Position numbers and translations under genes: made by a program. Of a stretch of DNA of 64,000 nucleotides, positions 18,272 through 26,135 are shown piece after piece. Source of the DNA: JAGOEY01 sp017997515. GTDB taxonomy: Bacteria; Pseudomonadota; Gammaproteobacteria; Burkholderiales; Burkholderiaceae_C. How positions within the stretch are numbered: position 1 is the first letter of the stretch; each line of letters begins with the position of its first letter. The stretch is from contig CP111109.1 in assembly GCA_026314275.1 (NCBI GenBank), positions 2,046,001 through 2,110,000 of the forward strand. The letters run 5' to 3'. The notes beneath the pieces are model-generated. The model made no database searches, was not told where the DNA came from, and saw nothing but the letters and a program-made list of their open reading frames with translations.

Positions 18272-19345
18272 TCAGTTTCCCGACCGCGCGACCAACAATG
18301 CAACTTTGGCACCAGTGCTGTCCAACACTCGGAAGATTGCCGAGCCTCGTACGCCTGACTTAAATAGGGCTTTGTGTGCAGCAAGGGCCATGGCATTGCT
18401 ACTGATACCGCTCTCACCTGCAGTGATGCGGGCAAGAATGTCGCCCCCCACGCCAAAGATCACGCGCCCATAGCGGTTGATGCCCAACCCGAGTTTGCCC
18501 CCTGACGAGCGCAGTACATGCACCCAGCCACGGCTGTCTTTTCGGGAAATTCTTGTGTCGAACTCAATGGCCGGTAAAACGTCCATCACAAATGTCTGCG
18601 TCGAAACACTGGTGCGCAGATAGTTTGTGTACCTGGTCAGGCCATCGGTAGCGTTGGGCTTGACCCAGAATGTCATCCCATCGACCATGCCTGCAGCAGT
18701 TCGGCCGAGCGCGATGGTGTCTTTTGCAGCCAACGTAATAGCGGATGCCTGTGATGCGGCCACTGCTGAATCACGAGCGGCCTCTGCGGCGGTCTTTGCC
18801 GTCAGTGCCTCTCCAGTCTTGACAGCAACAATCCCAGCATTCTCAGCAACAACACCCGCCGCCTGGCTCACAAACGCTGCCGCCGCACCCACGGCGCCGT
18901 AGTCCTCGACAACCTGGCTCACCGTGCCCACCGCAGCCAACGCCCGGCTAGCCGACTCACCTGCCGAGTCGGAGAACGTGTTGGCGGCACTCACCGCCAC
19001 AGCTGCTGCATACACCGCAGGGTAAGGCGCGGCGTTGATTTTGGCTTTCAGTACGGCTGCCGTTGCGCCCGCCACCACGGTGACCATTTGCGTCAGCAGT
19101 ACCTGGCCATTGGCCTGCACCAGCAGGTCGTAGTGGGTTCCGCCGTCGCCGCGTGTGTTTGGCCAGATCGGCCCGAAGTAGTCGCCCGGCACGGCCGGGT
19201 CTTCGGGCAGCGCCCAGACCAGCGGCACGATGTCGGTGCCGTCTGCCTGGTAGGCCGAGAGCTGCAGTGTGACCTTGGCACCAGCCAAAGGCGTACCAAG
19301 CACCGACAGCAGGTGCAGCCGCAAAGAGCGTGTGGTGAGGCTCAT
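18272..19345 (-). CDS. Tail fibre/spike stalk protein
   Basis: 357 residues. The N-terminus ('RSLRLHLLSVLGTPLAGAKVTLQLSAYQADG') forms an Ig/carboxypeptidase-regulatory-like beta domain, as in baseplate-attached fibre bases. An Ala-rich heptad-like region (about residues 110-215) predicts a trimeric coiled coil, and the C-terminal part is beta-rich. It overlaps the assembly-like gene by 4 nt. I infer a structural fibre that carries the SGNH enzyme. Confidence 0.6.
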   Translation of the reverse strand: MSLTTRSLRLHLLSVLGTPLAGAKVTLQLSAYQADGTDIVPLVWALPEDPAVPGDYFGPIWPNTRGDGGTHYDLLVQANGQVLLTQMVTVVAGATAAVLKAKINAAPYPAVYAAAVAVSAANTFSDSAGESASRALAAVGTVSQVVEDYGAVGAAAAFVSQAAGVVAENAGIVAVKTGEALTAKTAAEAARDSAVAASQASAITLAAKDTIALGRTAAGMVDGMTFWVKPNATDGLTRYTNYLRTSVSTQTFVMDVLPAIEFDTRISRKDSRGWVHVLRSSGGKLGLGINRYGRVIFGVGGDILARITAGESGISSNAMALAAHKALFKSGVRGSAIFRVLDSTGAKVALLVARSGN

Positions 19346-19893
19346 CCGACCACCTCCGGCACCTCGACCGGCACGCCCGGAAACGCTGGCAGCTCGACCA
19401 GCAGCGCATCCAGCGTGGGCTCTTCACGCTCGCCAGCCTGGACGCTGGCCAGGATGTCATAACAAGCCGCCCAGATCACCGAACGCCAGGCGCGGAAGGC
19501 GAGACCCTCGGCCTGGAACTTCGGCACGGATGGTTCGTCTGCATAGGTGATCGCGGACAGGATGCCGTCATAACCTGCCAGCTTTGCACGGTCATCCAAC
19601 GATTGCTGAACCGCCGCTTTAAACATGTTTAAACGCTCTTCAGCGGTCGGCGGAACGGGCACTGAAGTTGTTTCAACTACCGGCTCTGGCTCAGACGGAA
19701 CGTCGATCAGCGTCCACGCATCGGCTGCCACGTCGAAGCGGTCAAGCTTTCCGGCAGGCGCACCGATCGGTTGTTTGAAGGTCGAGAACGCAGGGAGAAG
19801 GAACTCACCAGGCTCATTCGGTGAGGGCCTCGCTGCACCAGAACCTACATACAGCCCGGTTGCCGCGTCGAAGTGATAGATGGCAGGTGTCAT
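19342..19893 (-). CDS. Tail fibre assembly-like protein
   Basis: 183 residues. The N-terminal half is beta-rich with 'YHFDAATGLYVGSG', a pattern often seen in fibre-associated proteins. The C-terminal half carries the DUF4376/assembly-type helical segment 'RLNMFKAAVQQSLDDRAKLAGYDGILSAITYADEPSVPKFQAEGLAFRAWRSVIWA'. The role is either a chaperone for fibre trimerisation or a minor fibre-tip component. It sits between the collar-domain fibre and the stalk gene. Confidence 0.65.
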   Translation of the reverse strand: MTPAIYHFDAATGLYVGSGAARPSPNEPGEFLLPAFSTFKQPIGAPAGKLDRFDVAADAWTLIDVPSEPEPVVETTSVPVPPTAEERLNMFKAAVQQSLDDRAKLAGYDGILSAITYADEPSVPKFQAEGLAFRAWRSVIWAACYDILASVQAGEREEPTLDALLVELPAFPGVPVEVPEVVG

Positions 19894-19900
19894 GTCGGCC

Positions 19901-20833
19901 TCAGAGCTTCATATAGAAAGGAACAGCAATGCTCAGAGGCCGCGTCTCGACGCCGCCACTGGACAACACCGCGATGCCGGTACCAGCTGCGTTGATACCC
20001 AGGTTCGTGGTCGAACCGACCACAGAAACGCCCGTGCCCGAACCATTGACGGTGATGCCGGTGGCAGAGTTACTGGTCGGATAGGTCCGGCTATTGCCCC
20101 AAGTGGCAATCTCGGAGCCGCTGCCGCTGATTGCGTCCAGCCCCGCAGGGGTATCGACTCCATACTGACTGTTATGCCCGTGGCCAGGATCGTTCAAACC
20201 GTGCCCGTGGCCCGGGTCGTTCACGCCATGCGAATGTCCGGGGTCATAGGTGCTATGGGCGTGGGACGGATCGCTGATCCCGTGACCATGCGCCCCCACC
20301 ATCGATTGCTGCACCGACCACAAAACGCGGCCGATATCGACGCCCCGAGATTTGTCTGCAGGCCGCAGGAAGTGAGACCGGATATCAGGCAAGCGGAACG
20401 TGGTGCTGCCATCCCCCGAAGAAAACTGCCCATACGCGCCGCCCAGCCAGGCCGCATCACTCACCGCGCCCACCGCCTGCACATGCGCCCACAGCGTCGG
20501 GTAAGCGGTGCGCGACAGCATCGCGCCGTCGATGTCGATCCAGCCAGGGGGCGGCGTGGGTTGCCAGAAAATGGCCACGCGCCCAGGTAAATCGGACGTA
20601 CTCGCAGAGTAGATCGCCTTGATTGCGCCAAGCAGCACCCGGTACGTGCTCGGCACATCCGGGTCGAACTGGACACCAGCCAGGCCCGCCTCTTTGACGA
20701 CCTCCATCAGGCTCCAGATCACGCCATTGAGATCCTTGTCATCAATAGCAGTTGGCACAGCCTGGTCCTCCCGGTGCATGCGTTGCCCGGTGCCGGTGTG
20801 GGTGGAATAGCTGTTCGCAAGGGTGTAGTCCAC
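19901..20833 (-). CDS. Tail collar-domain fibre protein with HxH repeats
   Basis: 310 residues. A phage tail collar domain is visible ('VAIFWQPTPPPGWIDIDGAMLSRTAYPTLWAHV', then 'GSTTFRLPDIRSHFLRP'). The following region has near-repeated units ending HSH, HGHG and HGH (DPGH-x-HG-x-N-DPGHGHG), the histidine pattern that binds iron ions in needle-shaped fibre tips of T4-like fibres. The C-terminus ends 'VPFYMKL'. It likely attaches to the baseplate and contacts the host. Confidence 0.8.
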   Translation of the reverse strand: MDYTLANSYSTHTGTGQRMHREDQAVPTAIDDKDLNGVIWSLMEVVKEAGLAGVQFDPDVPSTYRVLLGAIKAIYSASTSDLPGRVAIFWQPTPPPGWIDIDGAMLSRTAYPTLWAHVQAVGAVSDAAWLGGAYGQFSSGDGSTTFRLPDIRSHFLRPADKSRGVDIGRVLWSVQQSMVGAHGHGISDPSHAHSTYDPGHSHGVNDPGHGHGLNDPGHGHNSQYGVDTPAGLDAISGSGSEIATWGNSRTYPTSNSATGITVNGSGTGVSVVGSTTNLGINAAGTGIAVLSSGGVETRPLSIAVPFYMKL

Positions 20834-20843
20834 AGGCGTGCCT

Positions 20844-21434
20844 TTACGTGAGGATGAAATTCAGGTGAAAACGTGCTGGCACCAAGCGGTTAAGCAGGCA
20901 GCGCAGATCACTGCCCGTCTTTGGGCCATAGATCAGCCGGTCGCCAACGTGCGCCGTGCCGACACGGGCGCGGCCAGCTGGTAGTTCGACGGTCAAATAC
21001 AGCTCCCCGTCCAGGCGTCCCAGGCGTCGGCCCACGCCGTGGCCACACCGGGCGGGCGTGTTGTAGGCCACTGTTGTGGGGTAGCCCACGCTCAAACACA
21101 GCGCCTCGATCACGGCTGGTGCCGCCGGGCTGGAGTCGGCAAAGGGCAGCACCGGCCCGCGCAGCCGCATCAGCAGCATCTTGCGGCGCGTTGCTTCATC
21201 GTTGGCAAAACACGCGTCTGGCAGGCCGGTGGCCTCTTCCCACTCGGCCAGGCGCGTCGCGGTCGAGTGCGGCTGCCACTCGGCCACAGTGCGGTCGGTA
21301 AAGGCGTCCAGATCGTCCAGCGACCCCGCCATCGCCCGCACCACCCGCATCAGCACACTCTGCGGATCACGTGGCCAGGCGTACCCCTGCGGCAGCAGGC
21401 CAGCCAGTGACTGGGCGAACTTATCGACGCTCAC
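20844..21434 (-). CDS. Mu gp48-like baseplate/tail protein (DUF2313)
   Basis: 196 residues with the DUF2313 pattern: 'FAQSLAGLLPQGYAWPRDPQSVLMRVVRAMAGSLDDLDAFTDRTVAEWQPHSTATRLAEWEEATGLPD'. The start is a GTG at 21432-21434 that overlaps the stop of the gp47 gene (GTGA). An ATG nine codons upstream lies inside gp47 and is less likely. In Mu this protein helps build the baseplate wedge next to gp47. Confidence 0.82.
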   Translation of the reverse strand: MSVDKFAQSLAGLLPQGYAWPRDPQSVLMRVVRAMAGSLDDLDAFTDRTVAEWQPHSTATRLAEWEEATGLPDACFANDEATRRKMLLMRLRGPVLPFADSSPAAPAVIEALCLSVGYPTTVAYNTPARCGHGVGRRLGRLDGELYLTVELPAGRARVGTAHVGDRLIYGPKTGSDLRCLLNRLVPARFHLNFILT

Positions 21435-22558
21435 GCCACAAACTCCACAGTGCCCAGGCACAGCAGCTCATCAAAGGCGGAGACCGCAAACACACCACCT
21501 GGCATCAACTCTGGCGACATCACCGTGTGGTTGTTTTCGTTCGCAACCCCGCTGATTACCTCGGCCGCATGGCTCATGGGAAGGGCCTGCCCAGGTGTCG
21601 CCTCCCAGAAATACAGATCCTGCAGCGCAGCGCGCACGCCCTTGCGGGTTGCCTCGGAATCCGGAGTAAGCCGGATGATGTAGTTGTGCACCTGGGGCCG
21701 GAACGGCATCACCAGCAGCTCATCGGGCGGGCCGCGACGCGGGTCTCGGATGTAGTCGAGCACCATGCGCCGCTGTCCAGCCGTAGGCACACCAGGTGCC
21801 ACATTGCCATCGGCGGCAATGATCACACCCGCAGAGGTCGGCCCAGCAGGGTTGCGCACACCCCAGGCGCGCGTGATGCCTGGCAGCTCCAGCGCCCAGC
21901 GGGCATAGTCGGCTGGACTGCCACCGCGTGGCTCATTGCTCAGGCGCTGCTGCAGGCGGTAGATCGCAGCACCGTCCAGCTCAACATCCGCCCCGCCGCT
22001 CAGACCGTCCGCGCCCACGACAAAGGGCGAGTCGATCCCAACCACTGGCGAAATCAGGGCGAGCGCCGAGCCCGCCGCCAGATCGCCCGCAAGGCCCTCC
22101 AACGTGGCGAGCAGCGACACAGCAAGCACCCCGCCCACCACGGTTGCATCCGTCCGCAGCCTGTACTGTCGCCCATCCGCCCGCTGCAGCAGCGCACCGG
22201 CCGCAAGCAAAGCACCATCGACACCCGTCCCCAGCGCCGCCCCGGTCGACGCGGCGGCCTCCTTGCGCTCCATACCGTAGGTCGCCAGCCAGCCGTCCAG
22301 AAACTTGCCCGCAGAAGAAATCGGGATCGCCTGCCGGGCAATGAAGTCACGCAGATAGCGGTAAGCACCATGCAGGCCCACCCCCTCCACAAATGCCAAC
22401 GCCTTGACGTTGCTGCGGGCCAGCTCCATGTCGGTGGCCGACAGCGGCGCACCGCTGGCCGACTGCGTAGCCTGCGCCAGTGACTGCTGCAGCAGCCGGG
22501 CAGAACGCTGCTGCAGCTCCGCAATTCCTGGGATCGCAACGTTCAAAGGAGACTTCAT
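21431..22558 (-). CDS. Baseplate J-like protein (Mu gp47)
   Basis: 375 residues, usual for gp47. Features seen are 'GAPLSATDMELARSNVKALAFVEGVGLHGAYRYLRDFIARQAIPISS', then a baseplate-J core with 'EPRGGSPADYARWALELPGITRAWGVRNPAGPTSAGVIIAADG'. This protein forms the baseplate wedge that triggers sheath contraction. It overlaps its neighbours on both sides by 4 nt. Confidence 0.9.
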   Translation of the reverse strand: MKSPLNVAIPGIAELQQRSARLLQQSLAQATQSASGAPLSATDMELARSNVKALAFVEGVGLHGAYRYLRDFIARQAIPISSAGKFLDGWLATYGMERKEAAASTGAALGTGVDGALLAAGALLQRADGRQYRLRTDATVVGGVLAVSLLATLEGLAGDLAAGSALALISPVVGIDSPFVVGADGLSGGADVELDGAAIYRLQQRLSNEPRGGSPADYARWALELPGITRAWGVRNPAGPTSAGVIIAADGNVAPGVPTAGQRRMVLDYIRDPRRGPPDELLVMPFRPQVHNYIIRLTPDSEATRKGVRAALQDLYFWEATPGQALPMSHAAEVISGVANENNHTVMSPELMPGGVFAVSAFDELLCLGTVEFVA

Positions 22559-23139
22559 GCCAGTCCCCCTTCATTCCAGCGGCGCACACTGGTGCCCCAC
22601 AGCACGTCGTACACCGGGGCCACCTGGTCAGGCCGATAAATCACCGGCCGCACTGCCAGCCTGTCCAGATTCGGCCCAACCCACTGCGCGGTTGCTTCGA
22701 CGCGGGACGCGATCCCATCGCGCACCATCCAGGCCAGGGCCTCGTGCGCATAAAACTGGGCGGTCTCCAGCGCATCAGCCGTCGCCTTGCCGATATAGAC
22801 CAGCCACAGCAGCGACCCCCAGGCGTCCACACCATCCACGCCCATGAACTCATCACCCACCCAGCCGCGCCGGTTGGTCTGATTCAGAGGCAGAACGTCA
22901 TCCCGGCCAGCACGGGCATCGGTGAACAACGACAAAATCACCGCCGTCTGCAGCGTGTCTTCCAGCTGCAGTGCAAACGTCTCCAGCACATCCACCTGCG
23001 GCACCGGCAATCCGGTACCGTAGTCGCTCCATGGGTAGGTGCTGGCAGGTGCAGGCGCAGTCAGCCGCAAATCGAACGGCACGCCAAAAACGGCGGCCGC
23101 ATCACGGGCGGGCTGGGGACGGGTGGCCAGATCAAACAT
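22555..23139 (-). CDS. GP46-family baseplate protein
   Basis: 194 residues with the phage GP46 signature ('TYPWSDYGTGLPVPQVDVLETFALQLEDTLQTAVILSLFTDARAGRDDVLP', 'RRGWVGDEF'). It corresponds to P2 W-type wedge proteins. It is the first gene after one of the four palindromic late sites (23175-23190) and starts 35 nt downstream of it. No Shine-Dalgarno sequence lies before its ATG, which agrees with a leaderless transcript (inference). Confidence 0.85.
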   Translation of the reverse strand: MFDLATRPQPARDAAAVFGVPFDLRLTAPAPASTYPWSDYGTGLPVPQVDVLETFALQLEDTLQTAVILSLFTDARAGRDDVLPLNQTNRRGWVGDEFMGVDGVDAWGSLLWLVYIGKATADALETAQFYAHEALAWMVRDGIASRVEATAQWVGPNLDRLAVRPVIYRPDQVAPVYDVLWGTSVRRWNEGGLA

Positions 23140-23174
23140 GCAGCCAGTGTCTGCAACCTGGCCTCTCAGGTCTT

Positions 23175-23190
23175 GGTGAAGCGCTTCACC
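23175..23190 (-). promoter_or_regulatory. Putative Mor-dependent late promoter, gp46 operon
   Basis: A perfect palindrome GGTGAAGCGCTTCACC. In the sense direction it is followed after 23 nt by GACACT, then GGCTGC and the ATG of gp46. It is one of four such sites in the prophage. Confidence 0.65.
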
Positions 23191-23204
23191 AGTGGGGTGG
23201 TTGG

Positions 23205-23648
23205 CTACTGCGGGCCGCCGCTGGCGTCCGGGCCGCGCTCGACGCCCCCATGCGCGTGCGTATCGCCCACATTCTTGCCATTGTGCGTAAGCGCCGGGGC
23301 CTGGATGTCCACCGCGTCGGACATCTCTATGACCAGGCGGGCACCCTTGACCTCAACCACGCCCCGGGCCTTCAACTTGATGAAGTGCCCCTCGGAATGC
23401 CAGACCGCAACCTCCAGCGGCTCCAGGCGTGGCCGCTTGTCCAGAATGTCCAGCCGCAGCAGCACCGGTTGACCATCAATCTCCAAGTACAGCGCCTGGC
23501 CAGCAACAGGGTTGCCCGCAAAACCATAGTCCTGCGGCCGGGGAACGCCATCACCGGCCTCGTTGGCGTACCCTTCGGCCCGCCCGCGCTGCATCAACCC
23601 CTCGACCAGGCCACGCACACGCGACCAGCGCAAAAAACCACCCATCAC
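23205..23648 (-). CDS. Baseplate assembly/spike protein (Mu gp45-like)
   Basis: 147 residues. It starts 'GFLRWSRVRGLVEGLMQ', then an OB-fold-like part, and a C-terminal beta-stretch 'GVVEVKGARLVIEMSDAVDIQAP' ending with HxH ('GDTHAHGGVERG'). That motif fits the iron-binding spike tip of the P2 V/Mu gp45 family. It pierces the host outer membrane. It is the last gene of the operon that begins at the tail-chaperone late promoter. Confidence 0.88.
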   Translation of the reverse strand: MMGGFLRWSRVRGLVEGLMQRGRAEGYANEAGDGVPRPQDYGFAGNPVAGQALYLEIDGQPVLLRLDILDKRPRLEPLEVAVWHSEGHFIKLKARGVVEVKGARLVIEMSDAVDIQAPALTHNGKNVGDTHAHGGVERGPDASGGPQ

Positions 23649-24751
23649 CGGCCTCCCTGCGCGCCATCGCGCGGCCGCTCACTGGGGTTGCTGCGGCCAC
23701 CCCAGTGCTTGCGCTTGACCTTGGTTTTGAGCGGCGCGGTGTCATAGGCTTCCACCGGCCGCATCAGCAGCTCCGTCACGTCGCCCTGCTGCAGATCGCA
23801 GCGCTGGCGTACAGACGCCACCAGCCACTCCGCCCCATCCAGCCCCGCCACGTCGTCGTAGATTGGCACCCGCTCATTCAGCGGCCAAGGGTGGCCCTCG
23901 AACGTCCAGCCCTCCACCACGTACCGAAAACCCATGCTGTGCCCACGCCGCACACGCATCGTGTGCTGCACCAGCGTCTCCAGCTCGGCCTGCGTCGTGT
24001 TGCCGTCCGCACTGATCTGCAGCGGCAGATACCGCTTTATATCTTCGTCCTTAGCAACCGCCTTGAGGCTGCGCGCCGTCTCAAAGTCATCCACCACATT
24101 GCGCTGGCCATAAGCGATGTAATGGCTGTGCCGCCCCTCATCAGATCCCACACTGGCCATCTCAATCACATTCCAGCCGCGCCGAATCGCCCCGCGAAAC
24201 CGCCGCGCGCCCGCCTTGGTCAGCAGCAGCCGCCCGCGTGCATCGGGCACCACCAGCACGCCGCGCAGCTTGGCCGCCCGCGCAAGCGCATCCACCACAG
24301 GCTCCCCCGGGTACAGCTTAAATTCTGCGATCGGGGCACCAATGTCGGTCTCGACCACCACACCAATGCCATAAGGCTTCAACAGGTCGGCCGCAATCCG
24401 ATCCAGCTTCGCATTGCGCCACTGGCCCCCCTGGTGCTGCGCCGAGCTGCGCACCAGGTCGCCCGTGCGGTCGCGCCCGGCAACCATCATTCCGCAGTCT
24501 TTGCCGTTGTAGAACGGCTCGGCCGCCAGCACGTAGCCCGTGATCACGGTGTGCCCACCAATCTGCACCGACACCTCCTCCCCCCGCTTGATGGCGGGTG
24601 GCTGGCCGGGGATCAGCGTCACCGGCACGCTGAAGGTGCCCGCCACCGCCTCGATGCTGCGGTCGACCTCGCTGCGAATCCAGCCGTCATACACCACATT
24701 GCCCACCGTCAAAGTGATCTTCGCCGCGTCGCGCGTGTACTGCTCAGCCAT
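23645..24751 (-). CDS. Baseplate hub protein (Mu gp44/P2 D-like)
   Basis: 368 residues, the usual length for gp44. Motifs include 'IEAVAGTFSVPVTLIPGQPPAIKRGEEVSVQIGGHTVITGYV' and 'YHGRDRTGDLV'-type 'MVAGRDRTGDLVRSSA', characteristic of late-control D/gp44 hub proteins. The trimeric hub links tube and spike. It overlaps the spike gene by 4 nt. Confidence 0.9.
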   Translation of the reverse strand: MAEQYTRDAAKITLTVGNVVYDGWIRSEVDRSIEAVAGTFSVPVTLIPGQPPAIKRGEEVSVQIGGHTVITGYVLAAEPFYNGKDCGMMVAGRDRTGDLVRSSAQHQGGQWRNAKLDRIAADLLKPYGIGVVVETDIGAPIAEFKLYPGEPVVDALARAAKLRGVLVVPDARGRLLLTKAGARRFRGAIRRGWNVIEMASVGSDEGRHSHYIAYGQRNVVDDFETARSLKAVAKDEDIKRYLPLQISADGNTTQAELETLVQHTMRVRRGHSMGFRYVVEGWTFEGHPWPLNERVPIYDDVAGLDGAEWLVASVRQRCDLQQGDVTELLMRPVEAYDTAPLKTKVKRKHWGGRSNPSERPRDGAQGGR

Positions 24752-24752
24752 A

Positions 24753-26135
24753 TCAACCGTGCCTCATTACGCGCAGCGCCTTGCCGGGCGGCACCAGCAG
24801 CGGGTTCACCACATGTGGGTTCAGCGCCATGATCTCGTCGGCATAGGCCGCCGTGCCAAAAAGCTGGTAACTCACTGCCCACACCGACATCCAGCCAGGC
24901 GGGGTAAAGCTGCTCAACCGCACCAGGTCACGGCTGCGCGCCTGCAGATCGGCCAGCCCGGCCGTGTGCAGCGCCATCACAGCGTCGTGCCAGGCCGAGC
25001 CGGGCAAGGCCACTGGGGCGGCGCTAGATCCGCCCCCCACCAGCAGCCGTGTTGCCTGGCCACCCACCGCCGCACGCATTTCCATCACATCGTCGTAGCT
25101 GATCGGCGCGTCCTGCGCACTCGCCGCGTCGGCACCCACCAGTAGCGCACCATCCAGCACCGGCGGCTCGGTGGCCAGCTCCAGCATTGCCGTCGTCTCC
25201 ACATAGGCGGCGAGCGCGAGCGTTTCAAAAAACTGGTCACAGGCAGCCACCAGCGTGCCCAGCTGCATCCGCGCTGCCGCATCCGCACCCAGGGCAGACG
25301 CGTCACCGGTGCCGTACAGCACCAGCCCGGCCCCCGGCTCCGGCAGCACCAGCGTTTCAAAGTCCCCTTGTTCGACCTTCGATCCCAGGGTAAACAGCCA
25401 CTTGAACGCCTCCTGAAAATCCCGACCGCCAGCCCGCGACAAATCAGTCGGCAGCGCAAACAGCTGTTCAACCTGGTCAGCCAGAATGCGCGGCGTCGCC
25501 ACCAGGTCAAGTAACCCGTCCCGCAACACCTGGTAGCTGCCAATCAGGCCCGAGGTGAAGCCGCCCAACCCACCCGAAACGCCTTTCATCTGCCCCCAGA
25601 CACCCGACACGGCGCTGTCGATACGGCCCACAACCCGTTCCTGTACCCAGGCCGGGGCAGCAGCCAGCGCAGCCAGGCGCGACACAAAATCATCTTTGGC
25701 CGCTACGCGTGCCTGTGCACCCGCCGCCGCTGCCGTGCCCTGTGTGTTCGCCACACAGCTCGGAAACCTGCGTGCATCGGCCCTCACAAAGGTGAGGTCG
25801 AAGCGGGCCATGCCGCCTTCTTCCGTGAGGTTTTCTCGGATCGGGAACTTGCCCAGCACATAGACCCGCATGGAGCCCGCCGTGGGGTGCACCAGCACGC
25901 CGTCACCCGTCAGCACCTCGCGCAAAGCATCGCGCTGGTCGATGTAGTCATCACCAATCACATAGGCTGAAAACTTGATCTCTTCGGCCGCTGCCCCCAT
26001 GCGGAACACGGTGGGCAAGTCCTGAAACGGGTATTCGCGCAACACCACGTTGTCGCCTGGGTGCATCTCCAGCGTGTGCACATGGAAGGGCACATTGCGG
26101 AAAGATGCGGGCTTCAGCTGGTCAATCCACGTCAT
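24753..26135 (-). CDS. DNA circularisation N-terminal protein (Mu gp43/N)
   Basis: 460 residues. The N-terminal part ('WIDQLKPASFRNVPFHVHTLEMHPGDNVVLREYPFQDLPTVFRMG') is the DNA_circ_N domain of Mu N and related tail proteins, and the C-terminus has the 'NPHVVNPLLVPPGKALRV' LysM-like tail. In the virion it is a hub-proximal baseplate component. Mu N has also been linked to circular forms of injected DNA. Confidence 0.9.
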   Translation of the reverse strand: MTWIDQLKPASFRNVPFHVHTLEMHPGDNVVLREYPFQDLPTVFRMGAAAEEIKFSAYVIGDDYIDQRDALREVLTGDGVLVHPTAGSMRVYVLGKFPIRENLTEEGGMARFDLTFVRADARRFPSCVANTQGTAAAAGAQARVAAKDDFVSRLAALAAAPAWVQERVVGRIDSAVSGVWGQMKGVSGGLGGFTSGLIGSYQVLRDGLLDLVATPRILADQVEQLFALPTDLSRAGGRDFQEAFKWLFTLGSKVEQGDFETLVLPEPGAGLVLYGTGDASALGADAAARMQLGTLVAACDQFFETLALAAYVETTAMLELATEPPVLDGALLVGADAASAQDAPISYDDVMEMRAAVGGQATRLLVGGGSSAAPVALPGSAWHDAVMALHTAGLADLQARSRDLVRLSSFTPPGWMSVWAVSYQLFGTAAYADEIMALNPHVVNPLLVPPGKALRVMRHG

